Source of the DNA: UBA5951 sp009936885
GTDB lineage: Bacteria; Pseudomonadota; Alphaproteobacteria; Puniceispirillales; Puniceispirillaceae
Reading direction: 5' to 3'
NCBI GenBank assembly: GCA_937996625.1
Contig: CALKVA010000004.1
Coordinates: 1-64,000 of the forward strand
Length of the DNA: 64,000 nt
Position numbers and translations under genes: made by a program. Below the pieces are notes generated by a model. The model was not told the DNA's origin. It did no database searches and saw only the letters and a program-made list of their open reading frames with translations. Shown piece by piece: positions 1-9,470 of the stretch; positions within the stretch are counted from its first letter, which is position 1, and each line of letters opens with the position of its first letter.

Positions 1-381
1 CAGAGCATTACCTAAATGTCCTACGTCATGACGTTTTGACAAGTCCTGCAATTAACAATACGCGTCGATGAGAGCTTATACTTTGCAAATGCCCGCTTTT
101 TAGAAGACCGTATTTATCAGGAAGTCGCTAAACAACCAGAACTCCAACATGTGGTGTTGATGTGCTCTGCCGTGAATATAATTGATATGTCTGCACTGGA
201 ATCGCTCGAAGCTATAAATGAACGGCTAAAAGCTACTGGCGTTACGTTCCACTTTTCCGAGGTGAAGAGCCCAGTCATGGACCGGCTTAATAAAACAGAA
301 TTTCTGGATATATTAAGTGGTGAGATATTCCTAAGCCAGCACCAAGCACAATCGTCTTTACAAGCTAGCTCGAACCTGTGA
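1..381 (+). pseudogene. 3' end of a SulP-family anion transporter gene (STAS domain), frameshifted
   Basis: The translated tail reads as the end of a SulP permease. DESLYFANARFLED is the typical start of the cytoplasmic STAS domain, and IIDMSALESLEAINERL is its central strand-helix. The reading frame is broken. From base 3 one frame gives YLNVLRHDVLTSPAIN and then stops at 69-71. The continuation, IRVDESLYFANA, lies in the frame of base 1, which has stops at 13-15 and 37-39. One extra base near position 57 explains this. The rest of the gene lies outside the window. SulP proteins carry sulfate, bicarbonate or dicarboxylates, but the substrate cannot be told from this part. A sequencing or assembly error is the main alternative to true decay. 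Confidence 0.75.
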
Positions 382-537
382 GAGACTATGCTCAGTTACT
401 AAAGTGAGAAAAAGATAAGAAATCACAGCAAGCTCTGGTAAAAGTTTTTAAATAGGCACTAGCGGAATGGAGCGTGAGGAAAACCAAAAGTTTTATAAAT
501 TTTAATCCGTGCTTTTTAAGCGTCTATTTTCAGCTTC

Positions 538-1569
538 TTAGATTCCTTTTTCTGGCGGAACGAAGGTGTTTTTTGCTTTGCTGAAATGACCTTTTACCCA
601 TCGGTGAGTAATCCTTGACCAATAGCTTAACCCGCCATCTTCGGCTGGTTTTAATTCCATTCTATCTTTACTTTTTTGACCTGGCTTGGTTCTTTCTTTG
701 GTTTGGTTATATATTATGTTAACCATCTCGTCTTGTAAGTCTGGAAATTGGGTATCAATATCCTCAAGAAACTTTCGAGCACTTGCTAATGCGATAATTG
801 CTCTGTTTGTGGGTACGTTTTCAACGGAATGTACGGCACCTCCCGGCCACCATAAAAATATATCATAATAGACATTAGACTTTAAATTAGTTGGCACAGC
901 ACATTTTGATTTTCTTTTTTTAAAACGATATTCTCTTCTATAATGAGGAACGTCTAATTGGCTTAAAAAATCGATGGAAAAATTTATCTCTTCAAGGGCT
1001 TTTTGCAGATCATTTCTAAATTGGTTGCTCTTATTCATTCTCTCGTCACCTTTAACACCTGCAAAAGGGTCAAGGTGAAGTTCAGGATCAAATGCGAGAT
1101 CAGTTGAATATGGGTGGGGTTCTGTCTTATAGGCTTCAGCTGTTATATTATAGCATTTCAATATATCAGGATGCGAGAGATCTGGTTTTAAATTATTAAT
1201 TTGTTTAAAAAAGGAACGCAAACCAACTAAGGCAACTCTTACATTTTTTTTGGGCACATTTTTTATACTTCTTATTATTTTTGCTGACCAATATAAATGA
1301 ACATCCGCATATTCTCTGTCAAATTCGTCCACATATTCAAAGAAAGGTGGCTTCCATTTCCTAATTTTTTCTCTTTCTCTTACTCTATCGAGAAGAGATG
1401 TTTTGCTTCTAACATCGACTTTGCCATCCCAAGCATCTATCGACTTTTGAAGGGCCTCTTTTGCATCCTTCAAATCAATTGTGAATGGGTCTACTTCAAT
1501 GTTGTTTTCTTCATCTTTTCTTGCATCCCCTTTGATATTTCCGAAAGGATCTGTTTTTTGATTTTCCAA
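538..1569 (-). CDS. Unrecognised 343-residue protein built of two diverged copies of one domain
   Basis: I do not recognise the family. The protein is soluble, charged and has no signal peptide or membrane segment. It contains an internal duplication. Residues 7-19 (DPFGNIKGDARKD) resemble 167-179 (DPFAGVKGDERMN). Residues 93-131, with IKNVPKKNVRVAL and LKPDL, resemble 239-278, with VENVPTNRAIIAL and QFPDL. A shorter DPF motif recurs at 27. The last 35 residues (GGLSYWSRITHRW onward) have no partner in the first half. The gene stands alone between a broken transporter and a region without clear genes. It is lysine-rich and AT-rich, which would fit an acquired gene. The start is the only early ATG. 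Function unknown. Confidence 0.7.
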   Translation of the reverse strand: MENQKTDPFGNIKGDARKDEENNIEVDPFTIDLKDAKEALQKSIDAWDGKVDVRSKTSLLDRVREREKIRKWKPPFFEYVDEFDREYADVHLYWSAKIIRSIKNVPKKNVRVALVGLRSFFKQINNLKPDLSHPDILKCYNITAEAYKTEPHPYSTDLAFDPELHLDPFAGVKGDERMNKSNQFRNDLQKALEEINFSIDFLSQLDVPHYRREYRFKKRKSKCAVPTNLKSNVYYDIFLWWPGGAVHSVENVPTNRAIIALASARKFLEDIDTQFPDLQDEMVNIIYNQTKERTKPGQKSKDRMELKPAEDGGLSYWSRITHRWVKGHFSKAKNTFVPPEKGI

Positions 1570-2050
1570 TGATACCTCTGATTTTTATAAGTTTGGATTT
1601 CTAAGTTTTAAAATGTATTGACCTCTGATTTTTATCATATCTGAACCGCTTTTTCTAAACTAAATTAGATAATATTCACATAAATAAGCGTTCTCAATAG
1701 ACACAGGTAATAATTAAACCTGAAGACAAAAAAGCAAAAGGTGACAGTGCTAGTGGTACCTAACATGGTTATAGAACAGCCGCATTATTAGCTGGAGGAC
1801 TTGTTACAAACTCGCCCGTTAGTGCAGATTTGCTAGGACTTAAACAACTTCACGATGAACGTGATTTCGTTGTTTTTGGGTCGCCATCAGCACTCATAGT
1901 GACAGATCAAATAATATAGGAACATTAATATTCTGGCTTAACACTCATCAATAACACTGAGTTATTCCTATACCTTGCGAGGTTGATGTGGTTTCATAGG
2001 TGATAGATGATTCAATATGCATTAAAAAAATATATGAAGGAGCAAATAAT
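1570..2050. other. 481-base stretch without a clear intact gene
   Basis: AT-rich sequence between the duplicated-domain protein and the XRE regulator. It holds the probable promoter region of the minus-strand gene at 538-1569, a weak reading-frame relic at 1701-1919 (listed separately), and the ribosome binding site of the XRE gene at 2036-2041. I see no tRNA, terminator or long inverted repeat. Confidence 0.5.
1701..1919 (+). pseudogene. Possible relic of a small gene with one internal stop
   Basis: One frame is open from 1701 to 1919 apart from a single TAA at 1761-1763. After that stop it reads HGYRTAALLAGGLVTNSP, then SADLLGLKQLHDERDFVVFG. The first piece looks like a hydrophobic signal or membrane segment. 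There is no good start codon or ribosome binding site, and the product is not recognisable. It may be a decayed gene, or it may simply be chance open frame. Confidence 0.2.
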
Positions 2051-2446
2051 ATGCGTTCTATTGAGGACGAGAATAATGTTGTAAGCACGTCTGAGCCAGA
2101 AATGACGCTGGGTGGGCGAATTGCACAAATTAGAATGAATGGTGGTTTTGATAGTATTGATTTATCAAAGCAACTCGGTGTTAAGATTGAAACCTACGAA
2201 TCTTGGGAATTGGATAGAAGCGAGCCGCGAATCAATAAGCTTGTGGCACTTGCCGCTATTTTGGGTGTATCTCCTACTTACTTACTAGCAGAAGAAGGCC
2301 ATACAGGCATTAACACGAAAAATCAGAAATCCAGCCACAGTCTCAAGCTCATTACACTTCAACAGCAGGTATTATTCCTAGAGTCTCAGTTAAAAGAAAA
2401 TTTAAAGCAGATTAAAAAAATATCCCGCGCTATAAATAATTTATAA
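2051..2446 (+). CDS. XRE-family helix-turn-helix regulator with C-terminal coiled coil
   Basis: A 131-residue cytoplasmic DNA-binding protein. A Cro/C1-type helix-turn-helix occupies roughly residues 20-75 (TLGGRIAQIR, DLSKQLGVKIETYESWE, EPRINKLVALAAILGVSPTYLL). The last 35 residues (LKLITLQQQVLFLESQLKEN) have heptad-like leucines and probably form a coiled coil for dimerisation. I chose the ATG at 2051 because AAGGAG lies at 2036-2041. An upstream in-frame start at 2000 would add 17 residues without a ribosome binding site. Its target is unknown. It is transcribed alone, between a region of gene decay and a VOC-family gene. Confidence 0.8.
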   Translation: MRSIEDENNVVSTSEPEMTLGGRIAQIRMNGGFDSIDLSKQLGVKIETYESWELDRSEPRINKLVALAAILGVSPTYLLAEEGHTGINTKNQKSSHSLKLITLQQQVLFLESQLKENLKQIKKISRAINNL

Positions 2447-2511
2447 ACGATTATTGTAACCAATTTTTTTCAAGGTTGTTGAACCTTATTTTAGGCTGAG
2501 AGAAATCATTT

Positions 2512-2901
2512 ATGCTTTCCATTGACCATCTGGTGCTAACTGTCTCAGATACGCAAAAAACAGTTGCATTCTATTCAGATATTTTAGGCATGACTTTGGA
2601 GGAGTTTATTCCGCCAGGCGCAACTAAGGCTAGACTTTCTTTGAGTTTTGGTACTCAAAAAATCAATCTTCATCCAGTATCACAGCCCTATAAACCACAT
2701 GCAAAAAAACCTGTATGCGGAAGTGCAGATATCTGTTTTATAAGCGATAAATCTATTCATTCCTGGATAGAGACGTTTAAAAAACATTCTGTCATTATAG
2801 AAAAGGGCCCTGTGCAGCGAACTGGGGCGTGCGGGCCTATAACGTCTTTATATTTGCGAGATCCAGATGGTAATTTGATAGAGATAGCCAATCAAAATTA
2901 A
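2512..2901 (+). CDS. VOC (glyoxalase/dioxygenase) superfamily protein
   Basis: A 129-residue single-domain protein of the vicinal oxygen chelate superfamily. It opens with IDHLVLTVSD and ends with RDPDGNLIEIAN, the paired beta-alpha-beta-beta-beta modules of the fold. Metal-ligand candidates are His6, His54 (INLHPV) and Glu124. The closest type appears to be the small ring-cleavage-dioxygenase-like or virulence-associated VOC proteins rather than true glyoxalase I. The substrate is unknown. The stop codon overlaps that of the convergent ugd gene in a shared TTAA. Confidence 0.8.
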   Translation: MLSIDHLVLTVSDTQKTVAFYSDILGMTLEEFIPPGATKARLSLSFGTQKINLHPVSQPYKPHAKKPVCGSADICFISDKSIHSWIETFKKHSVIIEKGPVQRTGACGPITSLYLRDPDGNLIEIANQN

Positions 2902-4205
2902 CGCCGGCCTATTGAAGTATAATTTAGTCCAACATCTCTCATTTCACTTGGCAAATACACATTTCTTAAATCAACGATCACTTTCCCTTTCATTAATTCT
3001 AGAAATCTAACTGCGGTAATAGCTCTGAATTCATTCCATTCTGTAATAATGACACACGCATCTGCATCTTTAATACATGCCTCTGAATCTGCGGCAAAAA
3101 CTACCTTGTCTGACAAGAGTGAGCTAGCTTCCTGCATTGCCACTGGATCATAAGCGATAATATTCGCGCCCTTAGATATTAATTCTGGAATAATATCAAG
3201 TGCAGGGCTATCACGCATATCGTCAGTTTCAGGCTTAAATGCTAATCCCAATATGCTAATGGTTTTTCCGCTAACATCTGATTGCATCTGAGATAATATT
3301 CTATCTGACATTGAGCGTTTTCGCTCCTGGTTGTAACGAACAACCTCGTCCACAATGGAAATCTGACCCCCCATTAATTCTGCTGTCTTAACAAGGGCAA
3401 GTGTATCCTTGGGGAAGCAAGAGCCGCCATACCCCGGACCCGGATGCAGAAATTTTGCTCCTATCCGTTTATCCAGCCCCATACCTTTGGCAACATCATG
3501 AACGTCAGCGCCTACCTGTTCACACAAATCAGCTATCTGGTTGATATAAGAAATTTTGACAGCAAGGAATGCATTAGCAGCATATTTAATTAATTCTGCT
3601 GTCTCAAGATCGGTGAATTGAATCGGCGTTTCAATTAAATATAAGGGTCTGTATATTTGCTGGAGCATTTTTTTTGCTTTTTTACCCATTGTGCCAACAA
3701 CCACTCTGTCAGGTCTCATGAAATCATTTATTGCGGAGCCTTCACGCAGGAATTCAGGGTTTGATGCAACATCAAACTCTAAATCTGGGTTTTCATTTTT
3801 TATGATCTCAAAGACCTGTTTACCTGTTCCGACAGGGACAGTGGATTTTGTTACAACAACAGTGTAACCACTCATCGAAGCGGCTATTTCCTTAGCGGCA
3901 CTGTATACATAGCTTAAGTCAGCATGACCGTCCCCTCTTCTGGTTGGTGTTCCAACTGCTATAAACACAATATCTGCCTTGCTTACCGCATCTTTGAGAT
4001 CTGTCGTGAATGAAAGTCTTCCAGCTGTTTGGTTTCTTTCAACCAATGCCTCTAAACCAGGCTCGTAAATCGGTATTATGTTTGACTTTAATTTTTCTAT
4101 TTTATCATCATCTTTATCAACGCAAATCACATTAAAACCAAACTCTGAAAAACAAGTTCCAGATACAAGTCCTACATATCCGGTTCCAATCATGGCAATC
4201 TGCAT
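2898..4205 (-). CDS. ugd: UDP-glucose 6-dehydrogenase
   Basis: Oxidises UDP-glucose to UDP-glucuronate with two NAD+, supplying uronic acids for surface polysaccharides. The 435-residue length is normal. The N-terminal Rossmann motif GTGYVG is at 7-12, VGTPTRRGDG follows near 84-93, and the catalytic cysteine is Cys263 in YGGSCFPKD. The C-terminal NAD/UDP-binding domain has ILGLAFKPETDDMRDSPA. It is divergent from galU, which makes its substrate, with about 150 bases between them. The start is the ATG directly at MQIAMIG. Confidence 0.95.
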   Translation of the reverse strand: MQIAMIGTGYVGLVSGTCFSEFGFNVICVDKDDDKIEKLKSNIIPIYEPGLEALVERNQTAGRLSFTTDLKDAVSKADIVFIAVGTPTRRGDGHADLSYVYSAAKEIAASMSGYTVVVTKSTVPVGTGKQVFEIIKNENPDLEFDVASNPEFLREGSAINDFMRPDRVVVGTMGKKAKKMLQQIYRPLYLIETPIQFTDLETAELIKYAANAFLAVKISYINQIADLCEQVGADVHDVAKGMGLDKRIGAKFLHPGPGYGGSCFPKDTLALVKTAELMGGQISIVDEVVRYNQERKRSMSDRILSQMQSDVSGKTISILGLAFKPETDDMRDSPALDIIPELISKGANIIAYDPVAMQEASSLLSDKVVFAADSEACIKDADACVIITEWNEFRAITAVRFLELMKGKVIVDLRNVYLPSEMRDVGLNYTSIGRR

Positions 4206-4357
4206 ATCTGGCCTCTTTTGTTTTATTCAACTTTTTTTCGGGTATTATATTTGTTGTGGTTGCTATTTCAAATAAATAGAATAGTTTTATTTTATAGTGA
4301 ATATCTCGAATTCAATTAAAAAACATCGGTATTATTGAAAATTAATATAGGCGTTAG

Positions 4358-5212
4358 ATGAAGATCAGAAAAGCCATTTTTCCAGTTGGGGGGTTGGGCA
4401 CAAGATTCCTGCCAGCCACAAAAGCATTACCAAAGGAAATGTTGCCTGTTGTGGATAAACCTCTTATTCAATATGCCGTTGAAGAGGCAGCAGCTGCAGG
4501 GGTTGAGGAATTTATTTTCGTTACTGGAAGAAACAAGTCAGCAATTGAAGATCATTTTGACCATTCAACAGAATTGGAATCTGCCCTTCTTATTAAAGGG
4601 AAAAACAGCGCTCTGCAGACTGTTCAAGCGATGATGAAGCCGCCAGGTTCTCTATCCTATGTAAGACAACAAGAACCTGCTGGTCTTGGGCATGCTGTTT
4701 GGTGTGCTAGAAACCTTATCGGACGCGAGCCTGTTGCTGTATTATTGGCGGACGATCTAATCCTTGGGGAGCCTGCCCTTAAAGAAATGTGTGAGGCGTG
4801 GAATGGCGGTAATATGGTCGCTACTATGAACGTTGATTCAGAGAGCACCTCTTCTTATGGTATTGTTACGCCAGGCGAAATCAACGGAAATTTAATCGAA
4901 GTTACAGGTCTTGTTGAAAAACCAAATCCTGAAGATGCTCCCTCTACCATTGCAATTGTTGGAAGATATATTATTCAGCCATCCGTTTTTACAACCTTAT
5001 CAACTCAATCAAAAGGTGCTGGCGGGGAGATTCAGCTTACAGACGCTTTGAGCAGCGAAATCGGAAAGACACCCTTTTTTGGCTATCAATTCTCTGGAAC
5101 GCGGTTTGACTGTGGCTCAAAATTAGGCCTCATTCAGGCTAATCTTGCCTATGCATTTCAAAGGGATGATTTGAAAGAGCCTCTGCAGAAATGGCTTAGA
5201 GAGTTAATTTAG
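4358..5212 (+). CDS. galU: UTP-glucose-1-phosphate uridylyltransferase
   Basis: Makes UDP-glucose from UTP and glucose 1-phosphate in the cytoplasm. The 284-residue protein has the nucleotide-binding start FPVGGLGTRFLPATKALPKE at residues 8-27, then VDKPLIQYAVEEA, the metal and nucleotide site VLLADD near 126-131, and VEKP near 187. It is divergent from ugd, so UDP-glucose and UDP-glucuronate synthesis are side by side. The ribosome binding site is weak (TAGGCG before the ATG). No obvious terminator follows before glcB. Confidence 0.95.
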   Translation: MKIRKAIFPVGGLGTRFLPATKALPKEMLPVVDKPLIQYAVEEAAAAGVEEFIFVTGRNKSAIEDHFDHSTELESALLIKGKNSALQTVQAMMKPPGSLSYVRQQEPAGLGHAVWCARNLIGREPVAVLLADDLILGEPALKEMCEAWNGGNMVATMNVDSESTSSYGIVTPGEINGNLIEVTGLVEKPNPEDAPSTIAIVGRYIIQPSVFTTLSTQSKGAGGEIQLTDALSSEIGKTPFFGYQFSGTRFDCGSKLGLIQANLAYAFQRDDLKEPLQKWLRELI

Positions 5213-5407
5213 CATCTCTTAAACTACTGTTTTTTGCTTTCTTGCATGGTAGAAATGTGGAAAGCTATTTCATATCGTAGAACGAAACTTTTGTGCCAGC
5301 GCTTCGAACAAGATAGAATAATCTGTCGATGTTTTTTTTCTAACTTGGTTTATTCAAACCTGTTGAAGTATTAACACTCATTATTAATAAAATTTAAGGA
5401 TATAAAC

Positions 5408-7564
5408 ATGACTTATATTTCCTTCGGCAGCTTATCCATTGCAGAAAGTCTTTTCAACTTTGTAAATGACGCGTTATTAGCAGAACTAGATATCCAATCA
5501 GATACGTTTTGGATGGATTTTGAAGCTGCTGTAAATGATTTAGCGCCCAAAAACAGGCGTCTTTTACAAAAACGCGAAGAGTTGCAATCAAAATTAGACA
5601 AATGGTTAGAAGAACATAAATCAACCGGGATAGAATCAGAGCAATATACTGAATATTTGCGAGAAATCGGTTATCTAATGCCCGAAGGTGAAAATTTTCA
5701 GATTGAAACATCGAATATAGATAGTGAAATTGCAACCATCGCAGGACCACAGCTGGTTGTTCCAGTTATGAATGCACGATATGCATTAAACGCGGCAAAC
5801 GCCAGATGGGGTTCTTTATATGATGCCTTGTACGGAACAGACATAATCCCAGAAGATGGGGGCGCAGAAAAATCAGGTGTTTATAACCCAGTAAGGGGAC
5901 ATAAAGTAATAAGCTACGCAAGAAACGTTCTAGATACACATAGCCCGCTTTCCAATTCTAGCTGGGAAGATGCATTTGGGTTTGCTATAGATGATGGTAC
6001 TTTATCTATATCTATTGGGGAGCGTTCAACATCTCTTTCAGATAGCACACAATTTGCAGGCTATCGTGGGAGCCCCGATAACCCAAGCGCAATTTTACTC
6101 GTTAAAAATAATCTTCACATCGAAATCGCAATTGATCCGAACGGTATGATCGGAAAATCAGACAGAGCAGGCATCAATGATGTGATTGTTGAATCTGCTA
6201 TTTCTACTATTATGGATTGTGAAGATTCGGTTGCTGCGGTTGATGCAGAAGATAAAGTTCTTGCGTATCGTAACTGGCTTGGACTTATGCGAGGTGACTT
6301 ATCTGTTGAAATGAAAAAAGGGGATAAGACATTCACACGCCAGCTTAATCCCGATAAAAAATTTATATCTCCAGACGGAAACCCTGTAAGCCTTCATGGC
6401 CGGTCATTAATGCTAGTGCGAAACGTAGGACACTTAATGACTAATCCAGCTATTCTGCTTGATGATGGAAGCGAAATCCCAGAAGGCATTATGGACAGCT
6501 TTATGACTGTGCTTGGCGCCATGTATGATTTTAAAACAAATGGCAACTCCAGAACTAACTCGATTTATATTGTAAAACCAAAGATGCATGGTCCAGAGGA
6601 GGTTGCTTTTGCGTGTGAGATTTTTGACAGGGTAGAAGCTATTTTAAACTTGCCTGCCAATACTGCAAAAATCGGGATTATGGATGAAGAGCGGCGAACA
6701 ACTGTTAACCTAAAGGAATGTATAAGAGCCGCAAAAAGCAGAGTAGCTTTTATTAATACAGGTTTTCTAGATAGAACAGGAGATGAGATACATACCTCCA
6801 TGAATGCAGGTGCCATGATCCGCAAAGCAGATATGAAACAAGCTGCATGGATTGGCGCTTATGAGAATTGGAATGTAGATGTTGGACTTGCTTGTGGGTT
6901 CTCTGGAAAAGCTCAAATAGGTAAAGGTATGTGGGCTATGCCTGATTTAATGAATGAAATGATGAAGCAAAAAATTGGTCATCCAAATGCGGGTGCAAAC
7001 TGTGCGTGGGTTCCATCACCAACAGCAGCAACCTTGCATGCTCTGCATTATCATCACGTAAATGTTTTTGAGAAACATGCCGAAATCGCAAAACGCCCCC
7101 ATGCTGACCTTGCAGATTTATTAACCATTCCAACAGCAGAGAGACCAAACTGGTCAGACAGCGACATTCAACAAGAACTCGAAAATAATGCCCAAGGAAT
7201 TTTGGGATATGTTGTTAGGTGGATTGACCAAGGTGTTGGATGTTCGAAAGTTCCTGATATTCACAATGTTGGGTTGATGGAGGATAGAGCAACATTGCGG
7301 ATTTCATCGCAACATATGGCAAATTGGATTCATCATAAAATCTGCTCAAAAGAGCAGGTTATGCTGGTTATGAAAAAAATGGCTGCGGTTGTTGATGGTC
7401 AAAATAAAGAGGACCCGCTATATGAGCCAATGGATCAAAACTTTGACAACTCTATAGCCTTCAAGGCGGCATGCGAGCTTGTCTTTGAGGGATTAAGCCA
7501 ACCATCTGGTTACACAGAACCTATCCTACATCGTAGAAGGCTTGAAAAAAAGGCTTCTTTATAG
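5408..7564 (+). CDS. glcB: Malate synthase G
   Basis: Condenses glyoxylate with acetyl-CoA to malate, the second step of the glyoxylate route and of glycolate use. At 718 residues it has the length of the monomeric G isoform. Typical segments are visible: TIMDCEDSVAAVDAEDK near 265, GPEEVAFACEIF near 395, DEIHTSMNAGAMIRKADMK near 460, GKGMWAMPDLM near 505, and GHPNAGANCAWVPSP near 530. No isocitrate lyase gene is in the window, so glyoxylate may come from another locus or from glycolate or purines. AAGGA precedes the ATG by about nine bases. Confidence 0.96.
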   Translation: MTYISFGSLSIAESLFNFVNDALLAELDIQSDTFWMDFEAAVNDLAPKNRRLLQKREELQSKLDKWLEEHKSTGIESEQYTEYLREIGYLMPEGENFQIETSNIDSEIATIAGPQLVVPVMNARYALNAANARWGSLYDALYGTDIIPEDGGAEKSGVYNPVRGHKVISYARNVLDTHSPLSNSSWEDAFGFAIDDGTLSISIGERSTSLSDSTQFAGYRGSPDNPSAILLVKNNLHIEIAIDPNGMIGKSDRAGINDVIVESAISTIMDCEDSVAAVDAEDKVLAYRNWLGLMRGDLSVEMKKGDKTFTRQLNPDKKFISPDGNPVSLHGRSLMLVRNVGHLMTNPAILLDDGSEIPEGIMDSFMTVLGAMYDFKTNGNSRTNSIYIVKPKMHGPEEVAFACEIFDRVEAILNLPANTAKIGIMDEERRTTVNLKECIRAAKSRVAFINTGFLDRTGDEIHTSMNAGAMIRKADMKQAAWIGAYENWNVDVGLACGFSGKAQIGKGMWAMPDLMNEMMKQKIGHPNAGANCAWVPSPTAATLHALHYHHVNVFEKHAEIAKRPHADLADLLTIPTAERPNWSDSDIQQELENNAQGILGYVVRWIDQGVGCSKVPDIHNVGLMEDRATLRISSQHMANWIHHKICSKEQVMLVMKKMAAVVDGQNKEDPLYEPMDQNFDNSIAFKAACELVFEGLSQPSGYTEPILHRRRLEKKASL

Positions 7565-7594
7565 ATTTAAAATATCAAGGAGACTGTTTACATC

Positions 7595-8125
7595 ATGACA
7601 AACGCTGAATTTAATCTTGATTTAAATATTGCAAAGATTCCTGATTTTCCCAAACCAGGCATAATCTTTTACGATATTAGTCCAATTTTAGAAGTTCCTG
7701 ACCTGCTAAAACAAACAATCGACACCTTATGTGCTAAGGCAAAGGCCTTCCAGCCTGACCTAATCGGCGGGATTGATGCGCGCGGGTTTTTATTTGCAAC
7801 ACCTATTGCCTATAATTTAAATTGCGGCAGTGTTATGATAAGAAAGTCAAATAAGCTTCCAGGAGAAGTAATAACGGAGCATTATGATCTGGAATATGGT
7901 TCTGCCGAATTATCTATTCAGAAAGATAGAAATTTATCTGGAAAGCGTGTTCTATTAATAGATGATTTGATTGCTACAGGCGGATCTTTGAGTGCTGCTG
8001 AATCTCTTGTGAATATGGCAGGAGGTAGTGTTTGTGGCGCATTATGTCTTATTGAACTAACCGGTTTAAAAGGCAGAGAGAAATTAGATTGCCCGGTTGA
8101 TGCGTTGCAATCCTATCTATATTAA
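7595..8125 (+). CDS. apt: Adenine phosphoribosyltransferase
   Basis: Salvages adenine to AMP with PRPP. The 176-residue type I phosphoribosyltransferase has the PRPP loop VLLIDDLIATGGS at 119-131, preceded by IGGIDARGFLFATPIA at 57-72, the adenine-site region in APRT proteins. KLPGEVITEHYDLEYGS at 87-103 is the flexible active-site loop. An AAGGAG ribosome binding site precedes the ATG. It follows glcB by 30 bases and may be cotranscribed, although the two functions are unrelated. It is convergent with ccrM. Confidence 0.95.
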   Translation: MTNAEFNLDLNIAKIPDFPKPGIIFYDISPILEVPDLLKQTIDTLCAKAKAFQPDLIGGIDARGFLFATPIAYNLNCGSVMIRKSNKLPGEVITEHYDLEYGSAELSIQKDRNLSGKRVLLIDDLIATGGSLSAAESLVNMAGGSVCGALCLIELTGLKGREKLDCPVDALQSYLY

Positions 8126-8146
8126 TTAGATAAAACGCACAATTAG

Positions 8147-9214
8147 CTAATTCATCTCTTTGCGTAAATCAGCTCTTAGACTATCAATGGATATTGGCCC
8201 TGTCTTACCTTCTAGATACCAGAAAGACCAGCCATTACAGCTCGCATATCCTTGCAATTGCGCCCCTAGAGAATGAATAGAACCTGATTTTTTATCCATT
8301 GTGATAATAGAGCCATCAGCGCGCACTTTTGCTGAATAACGATTTTTATCGTCACACAAAACATCACCTGCTTTTATCCATCCACGCTCAATTAATGCTC
8401 CAAACGGTATTCTTGGCAAATCACGCTTTTCCGCTAAATCCACAATGCTCTGATCAAATGGCTCAATTGCAGATACTCTTTTTTTAGCATTTTCAGCATA
8501 TGTGGTATCTTGTTCTATCCCGACATAATTCCGTCCAAGTCGCTTTGCAACCGCGCCTGTTGTTCCAGTTCCAAAAAACGGATCTAGTATTACATCACCT
8601 GGCTTTGTAGTTGCCAAAATAACTCTTGATAGCAAATTCTCAGGCTTCTGAGTTGGGTGAATTTTCTTGCCTGCTTTATCTTTTAGTCTCTCCTGACCAT
8701 TGCAAATAGGCAATGTCCAGTCAGAGCGCATTTGTAAATCCTCATTTAACATTTTCATGGAATCATAGTTAAACTGATATTTAGACTTGGGTGATTTTGC
8801 GGCCCATATCAATGTTTCATGCGCGTTTGTAAAACGTCGTCCGCGAAAATTAGGCATTGGATTGGTTTTCCGCCAAATAACATCATTCAAAATCCAAAAC
8901 CCTAGATCTTGTAATGTTTTTCCTAACCGAAAAATATTGTGATAACTACCAATGACCCAAATCGCCCCATTTGGTTTTAAGACACGATGACATTCCTTAA
9001 GCCACGCCTCGCTAAAATGATCATATGCCTTGAATGAGTCGAATTGATCCCAAGAATTATTCACCCCATCAACAACGCTCTGATCTGGTCTGGTGAGCTC
9101 CCCCTTGAGTTGTAAATTATAGGGCGGATCGGCAAATACCAAATCAACGCTGCCAGAAGGTAGCTCAGACAAACCAGTTAGGCAGTCTTTATTTAATATG
9201 ATATCCACTAACAT
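8147..9214 (-). CDS. ccrM: Cell-cycle-regulated GANTC adenine methyltransferase
   Basis: A 355-residue beta-class N6-adenine methyltransferase of the CcrM type, which methylates GANTC and couples gene expression to replication in alphaproteobacteria. The catalytic DPPYNLQL is at 29-36 and the SAM-binding DPFFGTGTTG at 211-220. The C-terminal domain typical of CcrM (roughly 265-355) ends with SIHSLGAQLQGYASCNGWSF, which in CcrM takes part in DNA recognition. I start at the ATG at 9214 because MLVDIILNKDCLTGL aligns with the start of known CcrM proteins. An earlier in-frame ATG at 9256 adds 14 residues without clear support. There is no cognate nuclease nearby, so it is a solitary methylase. 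It precedes rnhB and moaB on the same strand. Confidence 0.93.
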   Translation of the reverse strand: MLVDIILNKDCLTGLSELPSGSVDLVFADPPYNLQLKGELTRPDQSVVDGVNNSWDQFDSFKAYDHFSEAWLKECHRVLKPNGAIWVIGSYHNIFRLGKTLQDLGFWILNDVIWRKTNPMPNFRGRRFTNAHETLIWAAKSPKSKYQFNYDSMKMLNEDLQMRSDWTLPICNGQERLKDKAGKKIHPTQKPENLLSRVILATTKPGDVILDPFFGTGTTGAVAKRLGRNYVGIEQDTTYAENAKKRVSAIEPFDQSIVDLAEKRDLPRIPFGALIERGWIKAGDVLCDDKNRYSAKVRADGSIITMDKKSGSIHSLGAQLQGYASCNGWSFWYLEGKTGPISIDSLRADLRKEMN

Positions 9215-9470
9215 AATGAACGTAACCCTATATTTATAAGAAATTATTATTCTCATAAAAACGCAAAGAATTACGGAAAGTCAATGAGTTATAAATAGTA
9301 ATTTATAGTTAACTATATCTTGTATGCCTTTGCAAATAATTATAGGATATGTAGTGTTACTCAATCTCAATCAAACTTCGTAAGTCTCTTTTTTTAAAAA
9401 ACTCGCAATTTTATAAGGTGTTTCACTCTGGTATTTCTCTGGGATTTTGCTGGCCATTAAACGTTGCTCA

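Noticed and set aside
2000..2050. Longer start for the XRE regulator at 2000
   Set aside because: The 17 extra residues have no ribosome binding site, while AAGGAG lies correctly before the ATG at 2051.
538..2446. Prophage or integrative element
   Set aside because: There is an XRE regulator, an orphan gene and relics, but no integrase, transposase, att-like repeat or tRNA border.
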